NCBI GenBank assembly: GCA_964036155.1
Contig: OZ038422.1
Coordinates: 56,009,201 to 56,073,200 of the forward strand
Length of the DNA stretch: 64,000 nucleotides
Source: Diploscapter coronatus
Lineage: Eukaryota; Nematoda; Chromadorea; Rhabditida; Rhabditidae
Reading direction: 5' to 3'
Shown here: positions 24,208-39,199 of the stretch, in pieces
Layout of the letters: each line of letters begins with the position of its first letter
Numbering within the stretch: the stretch's first letter is position 1
The notes under the pieces: model-generated
The model's database searches: none
What the model saw: the letters and a program-made list of their open reading frames with translations, nothing else
What the model was told of the DNA's origin: nothing
Position numbers and translations under genes: made by a program

Positions 24208-27200
24208 TTAATGAGCCTTAACGAATCTTCCGACGACTCTCTGTCTGCTCTGCCCTTTGTTAGTGGATTTCCCGATAAGGGGTTTCCTGGCAATTCTTCT
24301 TCGATATCCTCCAGCAGACGACTGCTGACTCGAGTAGGATGGTCTGCCGCCACCATAGTTTGGTCGGCTCTGGTACGGATTCGAGGGTCTGGCTCCATGG
24401 CCGCCTAAAGCAAAAATTAAAATTGATATTTGAAGATATTGAATCGCGGAACATGCATTATTGAAATTTTCTAATTTTTCATCTTTTAAACCCGTTTCCA
24501 TTAGATGGAAATCATGTTTTTTCAACTTTGCTTTTCACTGGGAAGTAAGACCTGCTTAGCAAAATGTCGAATTTTAGCTCTTATTCTATTCAAAATATTC
24601 AAATAATCAATTTGGAGTATTCTGAAATATCAAAGACCACTTTCAATTTTGGCATATTTATCTTGATTTTCATTGACTACCTATTTTTATGATATTTGAG
24701 AAGAAAAGGTTAGAAAAACATGATAATTTTTGAATCGATAAAAACATTTTACAACTTGATAAAGTGTACCTGAAGGTCTTATAGCAGGGAAACTAGCGCT
24801 GCTACTGCCATAGCTATTCTGAGTTCCATAGCTTCCTCCGGTCGGGTTGTACTGCACATTTGGAGCACTCTGGTAGCTGGGTGGAGCGACTTGGTACTCC
24901 TCGCGCTTCGGACAGGGACAATATTGGGCATCGGGGCCTGGCTTTCCGGCACACCCTGGCTGTAAGAAAGATGACATTGAAATCGACTTCTTAAGACAAT
25001 AACTAGATAAAATGACTTACAGGTCCGCATCTGCCAGGGTTTCCACTTAAATAAAAAATTAGTTAAATATTTTCTATGATATATATTTTTTTAAATCTTA
25101 CGGCAATCCGTCGTTTCCTCTGGGGCCGGGCTAAACATATGCACATTATGTTTCTGGCTATTATTTACTAATCTAATTTTTCAACTCTATTAATGCATAA
25201 TCAGATTTTTGTCAGAAAGTAATTAAGTTCAAATCTGTTCTAATCGCTTAGAAGAGTCAATTACCGGTCCGCACGGTCCATCTAAAATTCATTTGTTAAA
25301 ATCTGTACAAATTACCTGCCAAAATTCACTTACCTTGCCCATTCTGGCCTGGATAACCGCTAAAATTACGATAATTTAATGCTTTACTGAGAATATTCTT
25401 ACTCTTCTCCTGGCTGACCACAAGATCCAGGGCTAAAACCATTCAGTCAATATATGATAGCTTCGAAAAAATTAACAACTGTCGAAAACTTACGCTCCAC
25501 ATGGCCCTTAAAATATAAAATTATATCTAAGAGAGTCTTTTTCACAAAATTAACCAACCTTTAGGTCCGGGAATGCAAGTATATCTCTTCCCGTCCAATC
25601 CAGGCTGGCCTAAATTAATAGATCTTAAAAAAGCAAATGATAAAATTAAATAAGTTGATCTAGATTTGTAGATTCTTATATTGTCAATGACCGATAAATT
25701 GAGACAAAATAAACGATGCACAAATTCGAATATGCCAATCGTGCACTATGTAATTTTCAATATAGCCATCGAAGTGCATTACTCGAATCGACGAAATGTC
25801 GTCTATTCGTTTGCAAACAACACGCTAATTTCTATGCGTCAAATTTTCCTCCCTTTATTCTGCCTCAAGTAATCGATCATTGATAATATAATGTTAAAAG
25901 TGAAATTTGAAATAATTTTACCTGGCGTTCCACCACAGCCTCTGAAATAAATGTGTGAGATTACTAAATAATGATATGATAAAATCTTACGGTGCTCCGC
26001 AGGGTCCTTTGTCTCCGCACTAGAACAATGCAAATCATTATTGTTCGAAATAAATAATTTAGATTGAATAATTACCGGGCCTGGGGGTCCGCTGAAATGA
26101 AACATTATAGAAAAATGTTGAAAAATAAATTCTTACGGCTGTCCAGGCGGAGGGCAATATCCCGGTCCACATAAAAAAATGTTTGATTAGAATAAATCTC
26201 GTTATTCATCGAAAAGTCAAACCGGGAATTCCATCGGGTCCGCTGAAAATGATTCGAAATTCAAGTAATCAGTGACGACGATGAAAAACTTACGCGTCTC
26301 CCTCGTATCCTGTATAATCGCGCATTCATATTCGATTTAATTCAAGATAAATGCTAACCTTCGAGTTAAAATTCATTTGTAATAAATATCTTTAACACGA
26401 AAATTAGCATTTACTCTAAATTCAAATCGGATATGAATTCGTACCTGGCGGTCCACACTGAAATATGAAATATTATTGTTTTTCGAGCTATTTTAATTAA
26501 ATAGATTTTAGATTTTTAATATCTAAACTATGAATTCTAAAAGATAGCGAGATGGAATAATTATGCTCTGATTTAGTGAATATTAGATAGGCGATTACCG
26601 GTCCAGGAGGTCCCTAAAGTAACATAATTAATTGTATCTTGTATAACAAGTGAATTTTGAGTCAAGAATAGATTACGTACACAAATAATTTCAAGTATTA
26701 TGAGGTTATTTTAAAAAAAAATGTAACATTTTGAAATGGTAAATTGATCGGGAGATATATATTTTTTAACTTTTAAATTATCACTATTCTTGGCCTAAAA
26801 GTTCGTAAAATCATAGATAAAAACGTACGGGAGGGCAGGGATAGCATCCTTAAACACATTCATTAGTCACTTTAACCCGAATTTTAGGTTAACTCTTGGA
26901 TACTAATCGTTCTCATCAAAATCTGAGCCTCCAAGCGAGATAGTTTAACTTAGAACTTTAAAATGAACGTATAGACCGTGAATTTGCAGATTAAAATTTC
27001 AAAAATGTTTCTCATAAAATTTAACATCTACTTTCTACATAGGGAAAGATCAAATTGGGCTGAAAACTCGCTTTAAAGTGGCAACATTTTTAACATTTCG
27101 AATCCAAGATTAACCTTAATTCTTAGGTTAAACGTTTTCATGAATATGTACCGGGAGTTTCTTGTGTATCGATAATCGCGATTCCAGGCGCTCCCTATAA

Positions 27201-29084
27201 TTAAATCTATCAAATTCTATGACTCATAAAAATCGGATAATTTCTTTAAAATATTCTCAACTAAATTATATCTAAAAATGAGTAGCAATATTGCTCTTAG
27301 ATCGGTGATAAACTATTTGGTGTTCAGAATGCCAAAATTTCTAGTTTAAAGAAATACATTTTGGCATTTGAAATAGTGATTTTAATACATACGGGCTTTC
27401 CGTTTTGACCGTCGCAGCCAGGGCTATAAATTGTGATTGTTGAGAATTAACTTTGCTTGAAAACTTACTCTCCGGGGCTTCCTGAAGTTGGCCACTTGTT
27501 AGAGCTCAGAATATTTTTAAAAAAAGTTTGAAAATAAAAATTCTGAACACCCCTTGTGCAGCAGAATTGTAGGAAAAATTCATTCCACAAACTTAATGTG
27601 ATGAAAGTTTCGCGTACAGTTCTGCTTTAAAGAAAAACGTAATCAATTGGGAATAAATAAGATAATGCAAGTTTTGAAACTAGAGATAGTGTGCACTGAG
27701 ATGTCATAGAATAAACGAGATTCTTGAATCCCTGTTTTCGATGAGTGAGTGAAAATAATATTATGACATCGTTCGTGATGTAAGATTTTAAAGATGGAAA
27801 AGATAAATTAATGACGTTCTTAACTCCATTAATATGTCAAGAAGGCGCGAACTTGGCTGTTTTCTAAGTTGCCATACACATATTCACTCTCCGCGATTTT
27901 TGAAGTGTCAGAATCATCTCTCTTTAGGCATTAGTCTAATTGTAAGAAATAAGAAGTAGACGCTCTCAAAATTTTACTATGCCCTAATGATTCAAATGAA
28001 GAGGAAGGATGAATGATATTTGATGCTGTTACACGTTTAGAGTGTCATATGTGTGATAACATGGTGGGAAAATGAATAAAGATAGCCGAATATCGTAGTA
28101 AATACCTGCTCTTCCCTGAAAAAAGAAATATTTATGAAGGAAAGTTGTTTACAAATCAGCTTACTGGAGGTCCGCTGAAAATAGAAAAATAGGTAAATTG
28201 TGAAAATAAAATTTTACGGAGGTCCGCAGGGACAATTGTTGGGCTGCTTGCCGCAGTTGCACTGTTGTGGGCCAGTTGAATATGAAGAGGGAGGTGGTGC
28301 ATAAGAAGCATACGAACGTCGTTGTCTGGCCTCGTTCCTGCCCTTGTGAATGATCGGATCCGTCAACATTTCGTGCCATGCCGAATTCGCTAGATCCTGA
28401 AAATTGAAAATTCTTCTGGAGAAGGCAACAATTTACAGAGTGACAGTCTTTATACAAAATAAGACCCATAAAGAAGAGCTGAGAATATTATAGGACTTTT
28501 AAATATAATATTTTCTATTAATCTTTGTCAAGTTTGACAATGTTTTGAAACGGGCAATCTGTAAACAAAGTAATGGCGGAATGGCGTAACGCGAAATGAC
28601 GAAACGTTTTTTTTTTGCATTAGACGCAATACAAAAATGATAGCGCAATAGAAATTGCAGAAAGAGGAAGCATACCGTCGTTTTTGCAAAATGTCTAAGA
28701 AGAAAAGCTCATTTAGATGTCGAAATCAATCGTCAGTGGTGAATGAATTTCAAATTTGTGAAGTCAAAATCGTTATCGAAGGAAATAGTATTGCTTCTTC
28801 GTTTGAAAATAAATCTATATAATTTATTTTTAAAGAGAAAAGCGTTCAGTTATTTTAATCATCCTTATTATTCTTCGTGTGGAATGAAATATTTCCTATT
28901 CCTAAGAAGCTACAACAATATCTAGTCGGAAAAATGTGTTCACCTTGAAATCGTTGAGATCATTGAGCGACTGTTCGTGGATCTGGTTGATTTCATTGAC
29001 GAGCTGCAGAACGATGACGAGACTGCCAAGTGTGGCGAGCAGAGTCGTTCCGGCGACAGCGCCGACAATCGTTTTGCTCAGCAT
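24208..29084 (-). CDS. Cuticle collagen split into 25 exons, most of them micro-exons
   Basis: The product is 395 aa. Exon 1 (28944-29084) encodes a signal anchor with VGAVAGTTLLATLGSL and the Col_cuticle_N domain; exon 2 (28218-28396) completes it, with a basic RQRR cleavage-like site and CNCGKQPNNCPCG. Exons 3-23 encode the Gly-X-Y region in pieces of 10-51 nt: 28165-28174, 28106-28115, 27469-27481, 27393-27423, 27152-27194, 26829-26848, 26599-26613, 26445-26457, 26294-26309, 26223-26242, 26137-26170, 26076-26091, 25991-26019, 25922-25941, 25559-25609, 25494-25506, 25403-25432, 25334-25359, 25265-25281, 25102-25130, 25021-25045. Exons 24770-24959 and 24208-24404 form a Tyr/Ser-rich tail. 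All phases agree. The helix region holds many Cys and one interruption around IAIIDTQETP. Cuticle collagens are secreted, trimmed and crosslinked in the exoskeleton. The exon 13 acceptor appears non-canonical. Confidence 0.85.
25677..25890. repeat. MITE family A, copy 2 (collagen intron)
   Basis: The ends are TATATTGTCAATGACCGATAA-like (reversed at the right end, finishing at 25890). The interior matches copy 1 at 6500-6713 over most of its length. It lies between collagen exons 25559-25609 and 25922-25941. Confidence 0.85.
26321..26442. repeat. Inverted repeat in a collagen intron
   Basis: Arms of about 37 bp (CGCATTCATATTCGATTTAA from 26321, with its near reverse ending at 26442) face each other across about 50 bp. 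The pair fills the intron between exons 26294-26309 and 26445-26457, so the folded intron would bring the two splice sites together. Confidence 0.55.
26872..27133. repeat. Second inverted repeat in a collagen intron
   Basis: TTTAACCCGAATTTTAGGTT near 26872 and a near reverse at 27104-27133 flank about 200 bp inside the intron between exons 26829-26848 and 27152-27194. Identity is imperfect. Confidence 0.4.
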
Positions 29085-30470
29085 CTCGCTGCTGGCTGCC
29101 TTCCTGCTTCTGCGCCCCCAATCTGCCCTATTTATTGCCCTTGCCGTTCCCTTCACTTCCCGCTTCCCGCCCCTCCTCTGTGTCTGTCTGTCTTCTAGCT
29201 ATGTCATCTAGTTTTTATTCCTCATTTCCCCTATTAATTTCCCTCTCTGAATAAGTGTCCTCTTATGGCAACAATGCGTTTCTGCCCACGATCCCGACTC
29301 CATTCTCAAGTATCTCATCTTTTTCTGCAGTTCTCAAATCAGAAAGCAGTTGCAAGGCCTGCGGCAATTATTGCGTAATCATCATTTTTAGCCACAACGA
29401 TGGGTGTGTTCAGCAATATGCCTCTCGTCTAGAAAAATGCAACTTTCATTGTGCCATCTTTTTAGCATACAGAAAAATGGCAGTAATTTCCTTTCTCTTG
29501 TATGTGTTCGGCCCTCTTGAACATGAAATAAAACCTTTACAAATTGCAATAAAGAATTAGTATTTGACTGCAAAGAGTGTCATCAATTTTATTGTCAGAG
29601 GGATTTTGTAATTTGGTATTTTAAGGTTAGTTTTTCTGCGTCTAGGTAACACTTATTCTTAACGACTATTTCGTGGTCAAGAATATGTAAGAAGGGGACG
29701 AAATGAAATACCAATATTTCAGACAATTTCGGTTACGGACATTTATGAGAAAATTTCATTTTGTTCTCCTTTTCCTTTGGTTTCAAGGTGCTGAACAGGG
29801 GTGCATGAATTTCAACTTCGAACATTTTAAACATGAAACTTCGTGCGCCTCTGGCAATGAAGGCATGAATTTTCGTCCTCGAAATTTGCAGAAGATGGAT
29901 TAAAATATTATTCTGTTTGAGTGGATTTTCTAAAACCTAAGACAGACAAGAATTAGATCCAAGTTTCAAAAACTCGCATAAATAGCCGAAAGTTCAAATG
30001 TTAATTTCTTTAGAATAACTGAAAGTCTGAAAGTTTAGTTCTGTTCTAGTTTATAGTTTAAACTTCGTTTCGTCTCTGATATATGATAAATCTACTACCC
30101 ACTATTTTCATGCCTGATTTTTGCTGTTGTAGTTTTAAAACATCAAATTTATTCTCATTTCAAGTAAAAGATGTCGAATACGACTTTTCAACTACGGAAA
30201 CCAATTATGGAGAAACCGAGAAAGGATAGAATCATGATCTGACAAAATTTCGATTATGATTTCACCAAATTTGTCGAAAGATAATTTACGATAAAACTTT
30301 GTTTAACTTTGGAGGATTTTATGTAGATAAAATGAATAAAATTGGTCGGAAATAATGACCGTTGAAATCTGAGAAGACGATAAAATAGAATAATTAAAAT
30401 AAAAAGAAGATAAAACACAAACCGATCCGTCATTGTTTAGACTGTCCAAATGATTGCTTACTTTGTTTCT
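29085..30470. other. Upstream region of the collagen gene; no gene
   Basis: Pyrimidine-rich DNA (29130-29250) lies just upstream of the collagen start on the minus strand. Open frames at 28936-29254 (+) are shadows of the collagen head and this C-rich tract. The rest is AT-rich without splice-consistent exons. Confidence 0.5.
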
Positions 30471-34079
<3,609 letters not shown>

Positions 34080-34582
34080 CTTCGATTCCAATTCTCGTTC
34101 GGTTGGTTCGCTGACTGCTTGAATGTGCAGATCGATAAAGGACTGCAAGAAAAATGTCTGCAAACAAACAAAGAAAAAGAGGGAGAAATGGAACGGTTGC
34201 TTATCGACCGATTCATCGTCAAAAATCATAAAAATATCGCAAATAGAAATTTATTCGTTAGAAACAAAATTAAATCCGAAAATAACATGACTTTATGGAA
34301 ACAAGACAAAACTGACAAGGAAAATGGTTTTTTCTCAACAAGTCAAGTATCTTTTCCTCGTCTCTTCTTATGTCTTGTTATCAGATAAACCATAGTATTT
34401 TCGAATTTCCGATGAGAGAAATCGTAATACAAAAATTAAAAGAAACCCGCAACAAATCCTCAAAGGAGCAAATGACACTTTAACAGAGACATCGGAAGCA
34501 ATAAGCCAATTATAAATAACCTAACAAAATCCTAAGTAACCCTGAGAGAAAATGGAATTTGTAAACCATAGCCTGAGAGGGC
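34080..34582. other. Intergenic spacer
   Basis: About 500 bp between the stop of the upstream charged-protein gene (34583) and the start of map-2 (34079), both on the minus strand. No gene is seen. Confidence 0.5.
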
Positions 34583-37500
34583 TATTGTTTGTTTGAGTCG
34601 GGGAAAGGCAGCATCAGATTGAGATATGCATTCCAGGCGACGGCCTGCTCGAATCCAGTTTCTGCATCAACATCCTCGTCTTCGTCCGGGTCTTCTTCTA
34701 CATCTTCATACAATTCAGACTCGTCGAACTAAAATAGAAAAAAAATTGCATAGTCAATAGTTTTGGGAAAAATAGTTAGGAGCGACAGTGTAAAAGGAAT
34801 GCAGAATAAGTTGGAGGCCAGAGGCAAAATCCTTGATTTAAGAAGTCAGACAAACCTTATGTTTAGGTAAGATGGAAATTAATGAAAATATCGAAGGATC
34901 GAAGGTTTAAAGGGTTTCGCGAATCGAATAGACATTTTTGGGCAGTTTTACAAGTGTAGGACTTCAGCGCATGAGATAAAATACGCCGTGACTGTTAAAA
35001 ATTTTCAACTACAAAATACTCGGGTAGAGAAAGTTATTGCTTATTTAAAACCGATAATTGCTTTCAACTCCAAAATACTAATTTTAGAAAATTTTAATTG
35101 TAGGAGTACGGAATAGCAGGCCTTATCTCTTGAAAATGTCCAACGCTTATCCTTAGCTTTGTACAAAGAAGCAAATTAGTTTTCTTTCTTTCCTTCGTTT
35201 TCCCGAGTATAAAGCTTATCAGACGGCGAAAGGAAAATGTTTCACCATTAGCTAAAATTCCGACCTGTTCATCCTCGATCTCGTCCATGTCTTCAATCTC
35301 TTCATCTGATTGTCCCATTTCCAGTTCGACATTTTCGATGTTTTGTCCTTCTTCAAATGGCTTAGTCCCTTCTTTCAGCTGCAGCACATTTTTAGGTCTT
35401 TCTGCCTTTATTCTGCTATTCGATTCTTCCAAACAGTCAACTGAAAATTGGTTTTAAATAAATGAAGGTTACCTAAGAATATTCTAAAAATAAACAAAAA
35501 CTGAAAATTTATAGGATAAAATATAACTAGTAAATTTCTGCATCGAAATAACTCGATGATAATCCAATCGTTTGGAGGTGTAATGTTTTCTTGCTTAGAT
35601 CTAGCCCCATATCAATTGAATAATTCCTAGTTTTCACTGTGAAAAACGTTTCAAAATTGGCAGAAGAATAATTGAACTCAAACCTTTCATCCTGAGTCTG
35701 TTCAGCTCTTTCTGCATCTCTGCAATCCGTTTGTCTTTCTCATCTTCATTCGATTTTTCCCGATTTGTCTCGAAGGTCTGTTCAGTCTGCATGTGCAGTT
35801 CTTTCAGAGATTCATTCTTCTTTCTGCAATCCAACATTTTCATTCAAATTCAATCCATCATATTTCTGACCTCAGCTCGTAATCGAATCTGGCATCGAGT
35901 GAATTGAGCCAATCGCTCAGGTGATTGATATGGGCCTCGTAGGCAGCAGGCGACCTGCGAAGAGGCACCTAAAAATTACGATTTTTACTGAAGATGTTAT
36001 GAAAATTTGACAGATAGAATGATATAATCAATGATTTCATCGACGATAAAAATACGCATCTTATAGTTAGTCCTCAAGCTCAATTCTCTTGCAAATCTAC
36101 TAAATATCAGAACATTAGCTCATAAGGAATGATTTCAGTTTATTTTTAAAAAAAAAAGTCGTTTTGTTCCGAACTTTGAAACGCTATTATGTTTTAGTTT
36201 GGAGAAATTTTTGAAATGCAAATCATTTATCTCACCATAGGTCCTTGTCTGATGGCAGACGGATTCTCCTCCCTGTCCTTCTTCCATTCCCTGTATTCCC
36301 GTCTCAGTCTCTGTCCATACAGGTGCAGCGTCGATTCAGTTATCTCGAACACTTTTGCCTTTGTGCCACTCGATCGCAGCACGTTTCGAGTGTTAATCTG
36401 CATCTCGCGATCCTTCATCACCTAAAAACATCAGTATTGGTAAGACTTGTAAGTGCAAATATATTTAAAGTTTTTGTAAAATGTCAATTCATTTTATTAC
36501 TACTTGTAACGTTGAAATCCACTCAACATGTTTCTACTTGCATTTAAAACTATTCAACGAATAATCTTGTCTCCAAAACATGAGAAGATAGTGTATAGGA
36601 GGAAAGTTTACAATTTAGAACTTTGGAAAATTGGTTACGCAGAAAAATAATCCAACCTTCCTCCTCTGTTCCTTATCGATCTGTCTCTGCACCCTGAGCT
36701 GTTCATGGAAAGGTACCCTCATTCTGGTGTCAGTCACGAATGGTTCCTCGGAAATGTCCCACTTCTGTTTCACATAGTTCATCCACACCTGCAATGGTTT
36801 GTCTCTTTAGTCATCTATTTCACAGGATGCGCCAAGTCTAGGTGGCATTTTCATTTTTACTTGAAGACGTGGATAATGGCAATTCATGATCACGAATGAA
36901 ATAAAATCATGTCATTGAAAAGTCATAGTATAGAAAATACTAAAATGAAAGCTAGCTTTTGAAAAGTATTATTTTCGTTTTACTGTCGAATTTTCATAGA
37001 ATACTTCTTTCGATCCCGACTTTTCCTGCACGCTGTATTGATGTATTTATGGTGTTTACCTCCTTGCTGTACAGCTTCATGACCTTGTACATCTGCTTCC
37101 TGGAGTATCTCATCACCCCGTCCTTCTTCAGGCACTTCTGCTCGTGTCTCTTCACAGACAGGTCGTGCATCTCCTTGTTCAGCGTTTTGCTGATCGACGT
37201 TTCCTTTTTAGGCGTCGGAGATTCGCGAGACTTTGTCGAGTCCTGTGAGGCTCTGAAATCGGAAAAAATCACCTAGTATAAATCATGAAAAACTTCTTGG
37301 TATTATTTTAAACAATTTCAAGGAATCGATGTTAGGAACCATCAAGAAAAAGAATGTCATCTATTGCAGAGCATTCTTTTCACAATCAATTCGAGTTTGA
37401 AAGAATCTTGTAAGTCCCGAGTTTTTATCGATGCCGTTGTTTTTATATATTTTCGATTTTTAAAATCAAATTTAGGTCGCGTTTAGCCCTTTTTCAAAAA

Positions 37501-39149
37501 AGTAACTTTTAAATCTAAAATTTAAAATACAATAGATGCCTACCGCCGCAGAGCATTCCAAGCCCTTTCCCAAGATGGGTTGACCTCTTGCTTTCCAGCA
37601 GCCACTTCCTGCTTCATCATTTCTTCCACTTTCCGCTGCTCTTTTTCTTTCGCCATTTCCTTTTCTCGCTTCTTCACAAACAAAGCAGTATTGACGAACG
37701 GTTCGTCTTCCAGATTGTATCTGAAATCGACAAGTCTTGTCATTCCTCATCAATATCTTTAAACCGTGTTGGGCGAGCAGGATTATCGTGCTCGTCGTTA
37801 ATATTCTGGAAAGCGCGCGCTCTAACTCGAAAATTCATCTTCCATAAAAAATGAGTGTTGTCACCTTTTATTCTTTTTCCCTTTTAAAGTGTGAGAAAAG
37901 GGAGCAAAAGTCGTTGTTTATTTTGGAAATTTATTAGGAAAAAAATAAATTCAATGCTCACTTGGTACTGGCGTACTTCTTCCACTGCTCTGCACTTAGC
38001 GAGTCTCGAATGGCCATCATTTCTCCCCGCATATAGAACTTCTTCTTTGCCTGCTTTCGCATCGGAACGAATCTGAAATTTTTCAAAAACAAAATAATCA
38101 TCAAATAATAATTTCCCACTTGTACTTCTTGGGCTCCTCCGCTTTTTGAGGAGCAGTTTCTGTAGCATTTTTTTCATTTTTCTGCTTTACAGCCATGTTT
38201 ACGAGAGAATCCAGTTGCTGTTCGAAAGTGCTCGCTCGGGATAGCTGCAAACAAATTATGATAAAATGCTTCGGGTAATTTGGAAATTTTACAACATCAT
38301 AACCTCACTACTTTTTACTAAATTGCTCCAAATGCTAATTATAAGAATTTGGTAAAAATTGCGAGATTTCCAGATTACGGGTTGTGATTTCCGAATACCC
38401 AATTTTTCATCTTTTTATCATTTCTTTTATTATCATGAAGAACTTATCAGACAGAAAGGAAGAGAAGAAACAATGTACAAAATATGGTACTGTCAATGAC
38501 TGATCACTTGAGACAAGTAAATATCACGGATTTTTGATGCGTTGAATTAGCACGTTGTTTGCAGCAGACTTTACGATATTACATCATATTCGAGGAATGC
38601 ACGCAACGGCTATTTGTGCATTATTTGGTTCGTCTTAGTTATTGGTCGTTGACAATATAATTCGAAAGAAACTAGGTTTGAGGGGAGAAAAGTGAGTAAA
38701 ATGATGATGCTCCGAAAAATATTACCCCCAGATCCTGAATTCTGTTGGCGAGTTCAGTCGAAGGCTTCGGAGCTTCTTCGTTTGCGATACTGAACATGAG
38801 CTGCTTCGTATAGGAATACTGAGGTTTCATCCTGAAAAAGACAGTTTGTTGATGAAATGAATTTCAAAACTAACATTTCGGGAGAATGGGCAGATCTCTT
38901 CTGGGCGTTGGTTCTTTTTTGCCGAATATTCTCATTCTCCTTGTTGCTTTCATACGAACCTCCCTCCGTAAATCGGGTTTTGATCTAAAGCAAATATTAA
39001 AAAATTCTCATCAGGGATATCGAGCAAAATTGAGTTTTGAATATAAGGATTATAAATATTTTTTCAAATTTTGAGATAACAACTCAATCTTATTTGTTTT
39101 TTTTTTCAAATTAGTTTGATAAGACTGTTCGAAAATGGTATTCCAGCAT
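34583..39149 (-). CDS. Unknown charged, coiled-coil protein with repeated Y-x4-M motifs
   Basis: Exons 38875-38984, 38726-38831, 38120-38244, 37962-38072, 37544-37720, 37060-37252, 36657-36788, 36236-36421, 35871-35968, 35684-35823, 35265-35440 and 34583-34728 join in phase; a possible 8-codon first exon is 39126-39149, with a weak donor. Length is about 575 aa. Two segments look like an internal duplication: a basic YMRGEMM helix then WKKYASTKYNLEDEPFV, and YSRKQMY then WMNYVKQKWDISEEPFV. A third related motif, YTKQLMF, lies near the N-terminus. Long Lys/Glu-rich helices follow, then an acidic tail (EDVEEDPDEDEDVD). No known domain is recognised, so no function is claimed. A nuclear or RNP scaffold role is possible from composition only. 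It starts about 50 bp after the helicase gene, so it may be a downstream operon gene. Confidence 0.6.
38488..38660. repeat. MITE family A, copy 3, inverted (intron)
   Basis: The left end TACTGTCAATGACTGATCA matches the TIR of copies at 6500 and 25677, and the right end is its reverse. The interior is homologous in the opposite orientation and somewhat shorter. It lies between exons 38120-38244 and 38726-38831 of the charged-protein gene. Confidence 0.75.
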
Positions 39150-39199
39150 AATAGGGCTAGGATAGAGAAAGTAGAGCAGCTTGTTCTGAGTGTCTCTTC

